64,000 nucleotides of DNA from assembly GCF_029323795.1 (NCBI RefSeq), contig NZ_CP119758.1, positions 2,976,001 through 3,040,000 of the forward strand. The letters run 5' to 3'. Under the pieces are notes generated by a model that did no database searches, was not told the DNA's origin, and saw only the letters and a list, made by a program, of their open reading frames with translations. This document shows positions 1 through 7,589 of this stretch, in pieces. Made by a program: the position numbers and the translations under genes. The first letter of the stretch is position 1. Each line of letters starts with the position of its first letter. This DNA comes from Zobellia alginiliquefaciens (GTDB taxonomy: Bacteria; Bacteroidota; Bacteroidia; Flavobacteriales; Flavobacteriaceae).

Positions 1-811
1 TAGCTTGTGCGGCATATTCCCACTCCGTTTCCGTTGGCAGTCTATATTCTGGCATAATTACACCACTACTTCTTTTAGCGAATGTATTTACACTGTCTTT
101 TTTAGCTTTCCCTTGTAAAGAATCTATTTGTCCGTTATATACTGATTCAGGTCTGTTAAGGTAGGCTTCTGTACTGAACGTACCTGCAACCTCACCTTGT
201 GCAGCTTGGTATTTAGCATCTTTTGCCAAATATCCTTCTCTTTCTAGCATAACTTCGTTTACACGGTCTGTACGCCATTCAGCAAATTGTGTTGCTTGAA
301 CCCAGTTAACACCAACTACAGGATATTCTGCGTAAGCAGGATGTCTCAAATAGTTATTGGTCATAGTTTCGTTAAAACCTAAGCGGTTTCTCCAAACCAA
401 AGTATCGGGCAAGGCTCCTTTATAAATATTCGCATATTGCGGATTTTCCGGAGGGTAAACACTTTTTAAATAATCAAGATACTCCAAGTACATTACATTG
501 GTTACCTCGGTCTCGTCCATATAAAATGACTGTACGTGTTGAGATGTAGGGGTGTTGTTCCAATCATGCATCACATCATCTTGGACTTTACCCTTGGTGA
601 ACGTACCACCTTCAACAAATACAAGGCCTGGCGCCGTTTCTTGTTCCTTGAAATCCGTATTGTATTGAAAACCACCTTCTTTGGCGTTTATTTTCCAGCC
701 TGTGGCTCGCGACACATCTTTGGAAGAGCTAGATTTCTTACAGCTAGTAACTGTAAAACCTCCAGCTAATACTGCACAAGAAAGTACAACTTTGATAAAC
801 TGTTTTTTCAT
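1..811 (-). CDS. gldJ: Gliding motility lipoprotein GldJ, 3' end outside window
   Basis: The first 270 residues are present; the C-terminus lies beyond the left edge. The N-terminus is a lipoprotein signal ending in the lipobox VTSC (Cys24), followed by a serine-rich linker. The rest has the formylglycine-generating-enzyme/sulfatase-modifying fold shared by GldJ and GldK: a GLVFVEGGTF start, MDETEVTN, and YRLPTETEWEYAA at the cut end. GldJ is an outer-membrane-associated lipoprotein needed for gliding and for stability of other type IX secretion components. The start at 811 (MKKQF) gives the full signal peptide. The gene diverges from porV, another type IX component, which supports the assignment over a generic FGE protein. 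Confidence 0.9.
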   Translation of the reverse strand, partial: MKKQFIKVVLSCAVLAGGFTVTSCKKSSSSKDVSRATGWKINAKEGGFQYNTDFKEQETAPGLVFVEGGTFTKGKVQDDVMHDWNNTPTSQHVQSFYMDETEVTNVMYLEYLDYLKSVYPPENPQYANIYKGALPDTLVWRNRLGFNETMTNNYLRHPAYAEYPVVGVNWVQATQFAEWRTDRVNEVMLEREGYLAKDAKYQAAQGEVAGTFSTEAYLNRPESVYNGQIDSLQGKAKKDSVNTFAKRSSGVIMPEYRLPTETEWEYAAQA

Positions 812-1275
812 AATTAGGACTTGAGTTCAAATAGCACCACTGCTAAAATGGTAGCGCAGTTGGTTATTTTATTTTGATTAATTTTTAGTGTCACTTTCGG
901 CATATAAAACGATGTTTTGCACATAATATTTTATTTGCCAAAAATTATTTTGTCAAACTGGGGCCTTCGTATTTCTAAATAACCTATGCCGCCTTAAAAT
1001 TCATAACGGTACAAATAGGTTTATAGTATGGCTACTTGCATTTCTTTTACTTAAAAATCACCAGCTAAGCTTGATTTTTTAATTGGAGTACGAAATTACA
1101 AAAGATGTACGTATTTTGCGCGGCGTATTTAATTAGAAGTGTAAATTAAAAAATATTGCATTTTTTATACAAGATATTCCTTAAATGCCCGTTTAGATGT
1201 AGTACATCTAATATTTTTTTGGATTGTAACACTATATAGTATCATTAGACCGACTAAATTTAGCTCTATTTAAAA
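812..1275. other. Gene-free divergent intergenic region, gldJ/porV
   Basis: This 464-bp AT-rich stretch must hold the promoters of gldJ (leftward) and porV (rightward). I found no perfect TAnnTTTG box for either gene. A 19-bp inverted repeat lies at 1193-1211 (arms TTAGATGT and ACATCTAA around AGT) and is followed by a T run at about 1213-1219. It could be an operator for porV or a short hairpin. No ORF or RNA gene was recognised. Confidence 0.5.
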
Positions 1276-2427
1276 ATGAAAAAACTTTCTATTCTTGTTT
1301 TGCTTGTATTTGCTTGCAAAATATCGGCCCAAGAAGCAGGTGATCGAGTTATTACCACAGCAGTTCCCTTTTTAAACATTACAGCAGATGCCAGAGCGGC
1401 GGGTATGGGTGATTTAGGTGTAGCCACTTCAACCGATGCATATTCGCAACAATGGAACCCCGCGAAATTTGCATTCGCAGAACGCAAAATGGGTATTGGT
1501 ATGGGGTATACTCCGTATTTGAGCAATGCTATTTCTGGTATAGGTCTTTTAAATGCCAGTTATTTTAATAAGATAAATGATCAGAGTGCGTTTGCGGTCA
1601 GTCTTCGCTACTTTACGTTGGGAGATATTGAGCTTAGACAAACTTTTGATGATGTAGGTACTATAGTTAAACCTAATGAATTATCTTTTGATGGGTCTTA
1701 TTCCTTAAAATTGAGCCCTACATTTTCAATGGCTGTAGGGGGTAGATATATTAGGTCTAACCTCAAATTTCAAAATGACAATAATGTAGATTCCAAACCG
1801 GGAAGTACCTTTGCGGTAGACGTAGCCGGTTTTTATCGTTCAAGAGAAATCGCTTATAATAGGTTTGATGGTCGTTGGAGGGGTGGTTTTAATATCTCTA
1901 ACTTAGGAGGTAAAATTGCTTATGACGAAAACGGGCAAGATAACTTCATCCCGACTAATTTAAAGTTTGGTTTTGGTTTTGATTTTATTCTTGATCAAGA
2001 CAACGTAATTGGTCTTACAACAGAATTCAATAAACTGTTGGTGCCAACTCCACAGGATTTTAATGACGATGGAAATTTAGATTCAGCAGATAATGATGAA
2101 TATCAGAGTATTGGGTTCTTAAGTGGTGTGTTTAAATCTTTTGGGGACGCTCCTGACGGTTTTAGTGAAGAGCTTCAAGAAATGACTTGGGCCTTAGGTG
2201 CTGAATATACATACCAAGATGCTTTTATGTTCCGTACGGGATATTTTAATGAGAGTGATGTAAAAGGCTTTAGAAAGTACTTTACACTTGGTGCAGGTTT
2301 TAAATTTAACTCCGCTCAAATAGACCTTTCATACTTGTTTTCTACATCTAAAGTTACTAACCCAGTGGAAAATTCATTGCGCTTTTCTTTGACTTTTAAT
2401 TTAGGAGACGAGTTTTACAATGATTAA
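1276..2427 (+). CDS. porV: Type IX secretion outer-membrane protein PorV (LptO)
   Basis: 383 residues with an 18-residue signal peptide (cut after ISA). The mature protein is a FadL-like beta-barrel: many alternating hydrophobic segments, the early ADARAAGMGDLGVAT region typical of PorV/PorQ proteins, and a terminal strand ending near FSLTFNLGDE. PorV shuttles type IX cargo from the Sov translocon to the PorU sortase at the cell surface. The length (380-400) fits the family. It is followed by a strong terminator, so it is probably transcribed alone. PorQ/UPF0164 relatives are the alternative, but adjacency to gldJ favours PorV. Confidence 0.9.
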   Translation: MKKLSILVLLVFACKISAQEAGDRVITTAVPFLNITADARAAGMGDLGVATSTDAYSQQWNPAKFAFAERKMGIGMGYTPYLSNAISGIGLLNASYFNKINDQSAFAVSLRYFTLGDIELRQTFDDVGTIVKPNELSFDGSYSLKLSPTFSMAVGGRYIRSNLKFQNDNNVDSKPGSTFAVDVAGFYRSREIAYNRFDGRWRGGFNISNLGGKIAYDENGQDNFIPTNLKFGFGFDFILDQDNVIGLTTEFNKLLVPTPQDFNDDGNLDSADNDEYQSIGFLSGVFKSFGDAPDGFSEELQEMTWALGAEYTYQDAFMFRTGYFNESDVKGFRKYFTLGAGFKFNSAQIDLSYLFSTSKVTNPVENSLRFSLTFNLGDEFYND

Positions 2428-2446
2428 GTAATCGAATAAATATATC

Positions 2447-2484
2447 ATAAGAAAACCTGCCATTTGGTAGGTTTTCTTATTTTA
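2447..2484 (+). terminator. Intrinsic terminator after porV
   Basis: A 15-bp stem (2447-2461 with 2466-2480, one G-U pair), a 4-nt loop ATTT and a short T tract. It lies 20 bp after the porV stop and before cdd, so it separates the two genes. Confidence 0.88.
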
Positions 2485-2503
2485 GACCCTCACTAAAAGA
2501 AGT

Positions 2504-2986
2504 ATGCAAAAACAAAATATAACTTTTGAATTGAGCATTTTTGATTCAATTGACGAGCTTTCTGCCGAAGACAATAAGTTAATGAACGATGCGGTAGCCG
2601 CAAGAGGGGATGCTTATGCCCCGTATTCTAATTTTCAGGTTGGAGTTGCAATACTGTTGGAAAATGGCGTAGTTGTTACCGGTAACAACCAAGAAAATGC
2701 TTCTTATCCGTCAGGTTTGTGTGCGGAACGGGTGGCAATTTTTTATGCGGGAGCTAAATATCCTGGAGTAGGTATCCAGACAATAGCTATTACGGCTACA
2801 TCCATTAATCATGTGTTGACAGATCCAGCTGCTCCATGCGGTAATTGCAGACAGGCTATATCTGAATATGAAGTGAAGCAGAAAAAGCCTATTGCCCTGA
2901 TGATGATGGGGGAAAAGGGGAAGGTTTTTAAATGTAATTCTATGGCAGATATCTTACCATTAGGCTTTAATAGCTCTTTTTTGTAA
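2504..2986 (+). CDS. cdd: Cytidine deaminase
   Basis: 160 residues. It deaminates cytidine and deoxycytidine to uridine and deoxyuridine in pyrimidine salvage. The zinc site of the tetrameric (all-Cys) class is visible: CAE at residues 73-75 (Cys73 ligand, Glu75 proton shuttle) and PCGNC with Cys112 and Cys115. The substrate-binding NFQVG and NNQENASYPSGLCAER segments are intact. The N-terminus is about 25 residues longer than the compact 130-residue enzymes, as is usual in Bacteroidota. The porV terminator and a promoter at 3061 make it a single transcription unit. Other cytosine-salvage genes in the window are a nucleoside transporter (23524) and a deoxynucleoside kinase (36567). Confidence 0.93.
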   Translation: MQKQNITFELSIFDSIDELSAEDNKLMNDAVAARGDAYAPYSNFQVGVAILLENGVVVTGNNQENASYPSGLCAERVAIFYAGAKYPGVGIQTIAITATSINHVLTDPAAPCGNCRQAISEYEVKQKKPIALMMMGEKGKVFKCNSMADILPLGFNSSFL

Positions 2987-3060
2987 CAGTTCTTCACGGC
3001 CTTGGGATAAATTCTAACAAACCTTTTACTTCAATTTTTTTCAACTATTGATTTAATATG

Positions 3061-3068
3061 TATTTTTG
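3061..3068 (+). promoter_or_regulatory. Promoter -7 box for pdhA-pdhC
   Basis: TATTTTTG is a perfect match to the Bacteroidota -7 consensus TAnnTTTG and lies 75 bp before the pdhA start. No clear TTG-type -33 box is visible at the usual spacing. Confidence 0.6.
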
Positions 3069-3143
3069 CCCTTCTGGTTGGCTCCGTGAAATAAAAATGG
3101 ACAGTCAGGATGTTGTAACCACGAATCCAAATTATTAGCATCG

Positions 3144-4139
3144 ATGAAAAAAATTACCAAAGAAGTATATCTTAAATGGTATGAAGATATGTTGTTCTGG
3201 CGCAAGTTCGAGGACAAGCTAGCACAGGTCTACATTCAGCAAAAAGTTAGAGGTTTTTTACACTTGTATAATGGTCAAGAAGCTGTTCTGGCTGGCTCAT
3301 TGCATGCAATGGACTTAACCAAAGACCGTATGATTACGGCTTATAGGAACCACGTTCAACCAATTGGTATGGGTGTTGATCCTAAAAAAGTGATGGCAGA
3401 GTTATATGGTAAGGTTACAGGTACCTCTATGGGTATGGGAGGATCAATGCATATATTTTCTAAGGAACATCGTTTTCATGGAGGTCATGGTATCGTTGGA
3501 GGTCAAATTCCTTTAGGTGCTGGTATGGCTTTTGGAGACAAGTACGCAGGTAGGGATAATGTTACTTTGTGTTATATGGGCGATGGTGCTGTGCGCCAAG
3601 GTTCGTTTCACGAAGCATTGAACTTGGCTATGCTGTGGCGGCTTCCGGTGGTTTTCATTTGTGAGAACAATGGGTATGCCATGGGTACATCAGTAGAAAG
3701 AACATCGTATTCCACAGATATATGGAAATTGGGCTTAGGGTATGAAATGCCTTGTGGTCCTGTAGATGGTATGGATCCTGTAACTGTAGCTCAAGAGGTT
3801 AGTAAAGCTGTAGAAAGAGCACGCTCTGGTGGTGGACCAACTTTCCTTGAGATGAAAACATATAGATATAGAGGTCACTCCATGTCCGATGCCCAACACT
3901 ACAGAACAAAAGAAGAAGTAAAGGAATATCAAAAGATAGACCCTATTACTCAGGTTCTCGATATTATTAAAGAGAACGAGTACGCGTCAGAAGACGATAT
4001 AAAGGCAATAGACAAGAAGGTGAAAGAGTTGGTTTTGGAATGTGAAAAATTCGCAGATGAATCCGACTATCCACCAGTACAGCAATTGTACGATATGGTC
4101 TATGAGCAAGAAGATTTTCCGTTTGTACAACATAAATAA
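3144..4139 (+). CDS. pdhA: Pyruvate dehydrogenase E1 component, alpha subunit
   Basis: 331 residues of the E1-alpha (heterotetrameric) type. It decarboxylates pyruvate on thiamine diphosphate and passes the acetyl group to the E2 lipoyl arm. The ThDP/Mg motif runs from GDGAVRQGSFHEALN to ENNGYAMGT. The phosphorylation-loop region YRYRGHSMSD is also present. The gene is 8 bp upstream of the E2 gene. Its partner E1-beta is not here but at 27706-28683, about 23 kb away, so the complex is encoded by two separate units. Branched-chain 2-oxoacid dehydrogenase is less likely, because the sequence is closest to the alphaproteobacterial and mitochondrial PdhA type. Confidence 0.93.
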   Translation: MKKITKEVYLKWYEDMLFWRKFEDKLAQVYIQQKVRGFLHLYNGQEAVLAGSLHAMDLTKDRMITAYRNHVQPIGMGVDPKKVMAELYGKVTGTSMGMGGSMHIFSKEHRFHGGHGIVGGQIPLGAGMAFGDKYAGRDNVTLCYMGDGAVRQGSFHEALNLAMLWRLPVVFICENNGYAMGTSVERTSYSTDIWKLGLGYEMPCGPVDGMDPVTVAQEVSKAVERARSGGGPTFLEMKTYRYRGHSMSDAQHYRTKEEVKEYQKIDPITQVLDIIKENEYASEDDIKAIDKKVKELVLECEKFADESDYPPVQQLYDMVYEQEDFPFVQHK

Positions 4140-4147
4140 TTAAGTAA

Positions 4148-5788
4148 ATGGCAGAAGTAATAAATATGCCCCGCTTGAGCGATACCATGGAAGAAGGTAC
4201 CGTAGCCAAATGGTTGAAAAACGTTGGTGACAAAGTTGAGGAAGGCGATATACTTGCAGAAATAGAAACTGACAAGGCCACAATGGAATTTGAATCTTTC
4301 TATGAAGGTACTTTATTGCATATTGGTATTGAAGAAGGAGACGGTGCTCCCGTAGATTCTTTATTGGCTATTATTGGTGAAGAAGGAGAGGACATTTCTT
4401 CGTTGTTGAACGGTAGTGCAGGTAGTTCTGAAGATGATGATGCCGAGGCGGAAGAAAGTAATGAGCCGGAGAATTCAAGCTCGGAAGAATCTGATGATAC
4501 AAGTGCTTCTGGAGAAATTCCTGAAGGAGTTGAGGTCGTAAAGATGCCACGTCTTAGTGATACTATGGAAGAAGGTACGGTAGCTGCTTGGTTGAAAAAC
4601 GTAGGCGATACTGTAGAAGAAGGTGAGATTTTAGCTGAAATCGAAACCGATAAGGCTACAATGGAATTTGAATCTTTCTATTCTGGTACCTTATTATACA
4701 TTGGTATTAAAGAAGGTGAGTCTTCTCCTGTTGATGCTGTTTTAGCTGTTATAGGGCCAGAAGGTACGGATGTTGATGCTGTTTTGAGCGCTAAGCCATC
4801 TTCTGGTAAAAAAGAAAGTACATCTGCCGAAACCAAAAAAGAAGAACCTAAGAAGGAGGCGGCTAAGGATACATCGGGCTCTAAATCAACAAATGATGGT
4901 CAGCGTATTTTTGCTTCACCTTTAGCTAAGAAAATTGCCAAGGAAAAAGGAATTGACCTATCTAATGTTTCCGGTTCTGGGGACAACGGAAGAATCGTTA
5001 AAAAGGATATTGAAAGCTATAAACCTGCTGCTGAAGCGCAAGCTCCAAAAGCAGCTTCCCAAGCCGCGGCTCCTGCAAGCGCTCCCGTAATTTTACCTGT
5101 AGGTGAAGAGAGTTCTGAGGAAGTGAAAAATTCGCAAATGCGTAAAACCATTGCGAAACGTTTATCTGAATCCAAATTCACTGCGCCTCATTATTACCTT
5201 ACAATAGAGGTAGATATGGGTAACGCAATGGCTTCTAGAAAGCAGATTAACGAATTGCCCGATACTAAAGTTTCTTTCAATGATATGGTCGTGAAAGCAT
5301 GTGCCATGGCATTAAAAAAACACCCTCAGGTGAATACCACTTGGAACGGAGATACAACGCGTTATAACCACCATGTACATGTGGGTGTTGCCGTTGCGGT
5401 AGATGAAGGTCTTGTTGTTCCTGTAGTTAAGTTTACGGAACAATTAAGTCTTACTCAAATAGGTTCTGCGGTTAAGGATCTTGCCGGTCGTGCAAGAAAT
5501 AAAAAACTGACTCCTGCAGAAATGGATGGTAGTACGTTTACGGTTTCTAATTTAGGTATGTTCGGTATCACGGAGTTTACTTCAATTATCAATCAGCCTA
5601 ATTCTGCAATTCTTTCGGTTGGAGCTATTGTTCAAAAACCAGTGGTTAAAGACGGTCAGATTGTAGTGGGTAACACAATGAAAGTGACTTTGGCGTGTGA
5701 CCATAGAACAGTTGATGGTGCTACAGGCGCTCAATTTTTATTGACATTACGTGCTTATTTGGAAAACCCGGTGACAATGCTGGCATAA
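4148..5788 (+). CDS. pdhC: Pyruvate dehydrogenase E2, dihydrolipoamide acetyltransferase
   Basis: 546 residues. Two near-identical lipoyl domains come first, each with the TDKATMEFES motif (lipoylated Lys43 and Lys169), separated by an acidic Ser/Glu linker. After a Lys/Ser-rich linker comes the peripheral-subunit-binding domain (ASPLAKKIAKEKGIDL) and an Ala/Pro linker. The catalytic acetyltransferase domain follows, with the HRTVDGATG active-site motif near the C-terminus (His and Asp). It forms the core of the complex and accepts the acetyl group from PdhA/PdhB. It follows pdhA closely, is co-transcribed with it and ends at a terminator. Two lipoyl domains are a common but variable number. 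Confidence 0.95.
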   Translation: MAEVINMPRLSDTMEEGTVAKWLKNVGDKVEEGDILAEIETDKATMEFESFYEGTLLHIGIEEGDGAPVDSLLAIIGEEGEDISSLLNGSAGSSEDDDAEAEESNEPENSSSEESDDTSASGEIPEGVEVVKMPRLSDTMEEGTVAAWLKNVGDTVEEGEILAEIETDKATMEFESFYSGTLLYIGIKEGESSPVDAVLAVIGPEGTDVDAVLSAKPSSGKKESTSAETKKEEPKKEAAKDTSGSKSTNDGQRIFASPLAKKIAKEKGIDLSNVSGSGDNGRIVKKDIESYKPAAEAQAPKAASQAAAPASAPVILPVGEESSEEVKNSQMRKTIAKRLSESKFTAPHYYLTIEVDMGNAMASRKQINELPDTKVSFNDMVVKACAMALKKHPQVNTTWNGDTTRYNHHVHVGVAVAVDEGLVVPVVKFTEQLSLTQIGSAVKDLAGRARNKKLTPAEMDGSTFTVSNLGMFGITEFTSIINQPNSAILSVGAIVQKPVVKDGQIVVGNTMKVTLACDHRTVDGATGAQFLLTLRAYLENPVTMLA

Positions 5789-5811
5789 ACCAATGGCAAA
5801 CTATTATAATA

Positions 5812-5845
5812 AAGGCATCTCGGTTATTTCGGGATGCCTTTTTTT
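5812..5845 (+). terminator. Intrinsic terminator after pdhC
   Basis: Stem AAGGCATC (5812-5819) with GATGCCTT (5833-5840), followed by a run of seven T. It separates the pdh unit from the peptidase gene. Confidence 0.85.
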
Positions 5846-5877
5846 ATTTCTAAATTGTACCTTAAATAATATCACAT

Positions 5878-6909
5878 ATGAAAAAGAGTATTCTGTTTTT
5901 GGCTGGAATGTTGGCCCTATCATGTGGTTCTTCAAAAATTGATGAATCGGTAACCCTTCAGAGTGAAGAGGCGGTTCAATTTGACCGCAACTTGATGGAA
6001 GTGCCAAAAAAAGCCAGTGATTTAGAGGGTATATCTCCTAGTCAATTTGCAAATGCGGAGCAAGTGGGTGTTATGATGAATTTTTTAGCTTCGGATGACC
6101 TTCAAGGCAGAGATACCGGTAGTGAAGGCATAGATAAAGCGGCCACGTATATTGAAGATATCTTCTCCAAGAACAATGTCAAGCCTTATTTTGATTCCTA
6201 CAGGGATAAGCTTTCTAATTATGATCAACCGGCATTTAATGTTGTTGGTGTAGTAGAAGGTAACGATGCTTCACTAAAAGATGAATTTATAATCGTAGGT
6301 GCCCATTATGACCATATAGGTCTGATTGCCGAAGAGAATGGAGATAAAATAGCAAATGGAGCCAATGATAATGCAGCCGGTACTACTACAGTATTGGAAC
6401 TAGCGCGTTACTTTGGAAAAGAAAATACTAACAAGCGTAGCATTCTATTCGTACTGTTCAGCGCTGAAGAAAAAGGATTATTAGGTTCAAAACATTTGGC
6501 ACAGAAATTAAAAGAGCAGAATTTCAATCTTTATACCATGATAAATTATGAGATGGTAGGAGTGCCTCTAGTAGCAAAAAATTATTTGGCGTATTTAACG
6601 GGTTATGAAGCGTCTAATATGGCAGAGGTCATAAATTCATATGCGTCAGAAAAGTTTGCTGGATTTTTACCGAAAGCCAAAGAATTCAATCTTTTTAAAC
6701 GATCGGACAATTATCCGTTTCACGAAGCTTTCAATGTTCCTTCACAAACGTTGTGCACTTTTGATTTTACAAATTTTGACCACTACCACAAAGTTGGTGA
6801 TGAGGTTTCTGAGATGGACTTTGGTCATATGGCCAACTTAATCAATAAAAGTATACCTGTGCTTGAGGGCATCGCTAATTCATCAACTAAAGAAATTAAA
6901 TACAACTAA
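5878..6909 (+). CDS. M28 family zinc peptidase, lipoprotein
   Basis: 343 residues. The signal peptide ends in the lipobox LALSC (Cys16), so the protein is likely anchored in the envelope. The M28 co-catalytic di-zinc ligands are all present: GAHYDH (His, Asp), GANDNAAGT (Asp), FSAEEKGLLGS (Glu-Glu), and a late His in FDHYHKVGDE. Such proteins are aminopeptidases or, in a few cases, glutaminyl cyclases; the substrate cannot be told from sequence. The stop overlaps the start of the next gene (SDR) by one base, so the two are probably translated together. Confidence 0.85.
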   Translation: MKKSILFLAGMLALSCGSSKIDESVTLQSEEAVQFDRNLMEVPKKASDLEGISPSQFANAEQVGVMMNFLASDDLQGRDTGSEGIDKAATYIEDIFSKNNVKPYFDSYRDKLSNYDQPAFNVVGVVEGNDASLKDEFIIVGAHYDHIGLIAEENGDKIANGANDNAAGTTTVLELARYFGKENTNKRSILFVLFSAEEKGLLGSKHLAQKLKEQNFNLYTMINYEMVGVPLVAKNYLAYLTGYEASNMAEVINSYASEKFAGFLPKAKEFNLFKRSDNYPFHEAFNVPSQTLCTFDFTNFDHYHKVGDEVSEMDFGHMANLINKSIPVLEGIANSSTKEIKYN

Positions 6910-7589
6910 TGGCAAACGTAATTATAACCGGGTCTAGCAGGGGTATTGGTTTTGAACTTGCTAAATTATTTGCGGACGAAGGTCATAAGGTTTTAGCTTT
7001 ATCTCGTAATGATAAGCCTATTTCTCAATTGGGTCATGAAAATATCTCTAGCTTTCCATTTGATCTGGGAAGCCCTTCGGATTTTAAAAAGATGGAGGAT
7101 TTCATAGATGAAAATTTTGACTCTGTAGACCTGTTGATCAATAATGCAGGACGATTATTGAACAAGCCATTCCTTGAAACTGAAGCGGAAGAGTTTGAAG
7201 CGGTCTATAAGGTGAATGTGTTCGGTGTTGCGGAAATGACCAGAAGGGTTATTCCTAAAATGCCGAAAAATGGTCATGTGGTAACCATTAGTTCTATGGG
7301 CGGAGTACAGGGGAGCGTTAAGTTTCCGGGTTTATCGGCTTACAGTTCTAGTAAAGGAGCTGTAATAACACTTACGGAACTTTGGGCGGAAGAGTTCAAG
7401 GAAACTGGACCTTCTTTTAATGTGTTGGCCTTGGGAGCGGTTCAAACCGAAATGCTAGAGGAAGCCTTCCCTGGTTATGAAGCTTCGACTACGGCATTGC
7501 AAATGGCAGAATACATTAAGAGTTTTGCGTTGACCGGAAACCAACTTTACAACGGAAAGTTGCTGCAAGTGAGCAATAGTACACCTTAA
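6909..7589 (+). CDS. Short-chain dehydrogenase/reductase
   Basis: 226 residues. It has a classical SDR Rossmann fold with the cofactor motif GSSRGIGF at the N-terminus, the NNAG motif, catalytic Ser in ISSMGG, and YSSSK (Tyr and Lys). At 226 residues it is at the short end of the family, with a reduced substrate-binding region. The start codon overlaps the stop of the upstream peptidase (TAATG). Its stop is directly adjacent to the stop of the convergent eutBC gene, with no intergenic base and no room for a conventional terminator. The substrate is unknown. Confidence 0.8.
   Translation: MANVIITGSSRGIGFELAKLFADEGHKVLALSRNDKPISQLGHENISSFPFDLGSPSDFKKMEDFIDENFDSVDLLINNAGRLLNKPFLETEAEEFEAVYKVNVFGVAEMTRRVIPKMPKNGHVVTISSMGGVQGSVKFPGLSAYSSSKGAVITLTELWAEEFKETGPSFNVLALGAVQTEMLEEAFPGYEASTTALQMAEYIKSFALTGNQLYNGKLLQVSNSTP

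Noticed and set aside
3069-3143. Possible structured leader (riboswitch) before pdhA
   Set aside because: No conserved aptamer blocks or strong nested stems were found in the 75 nt.
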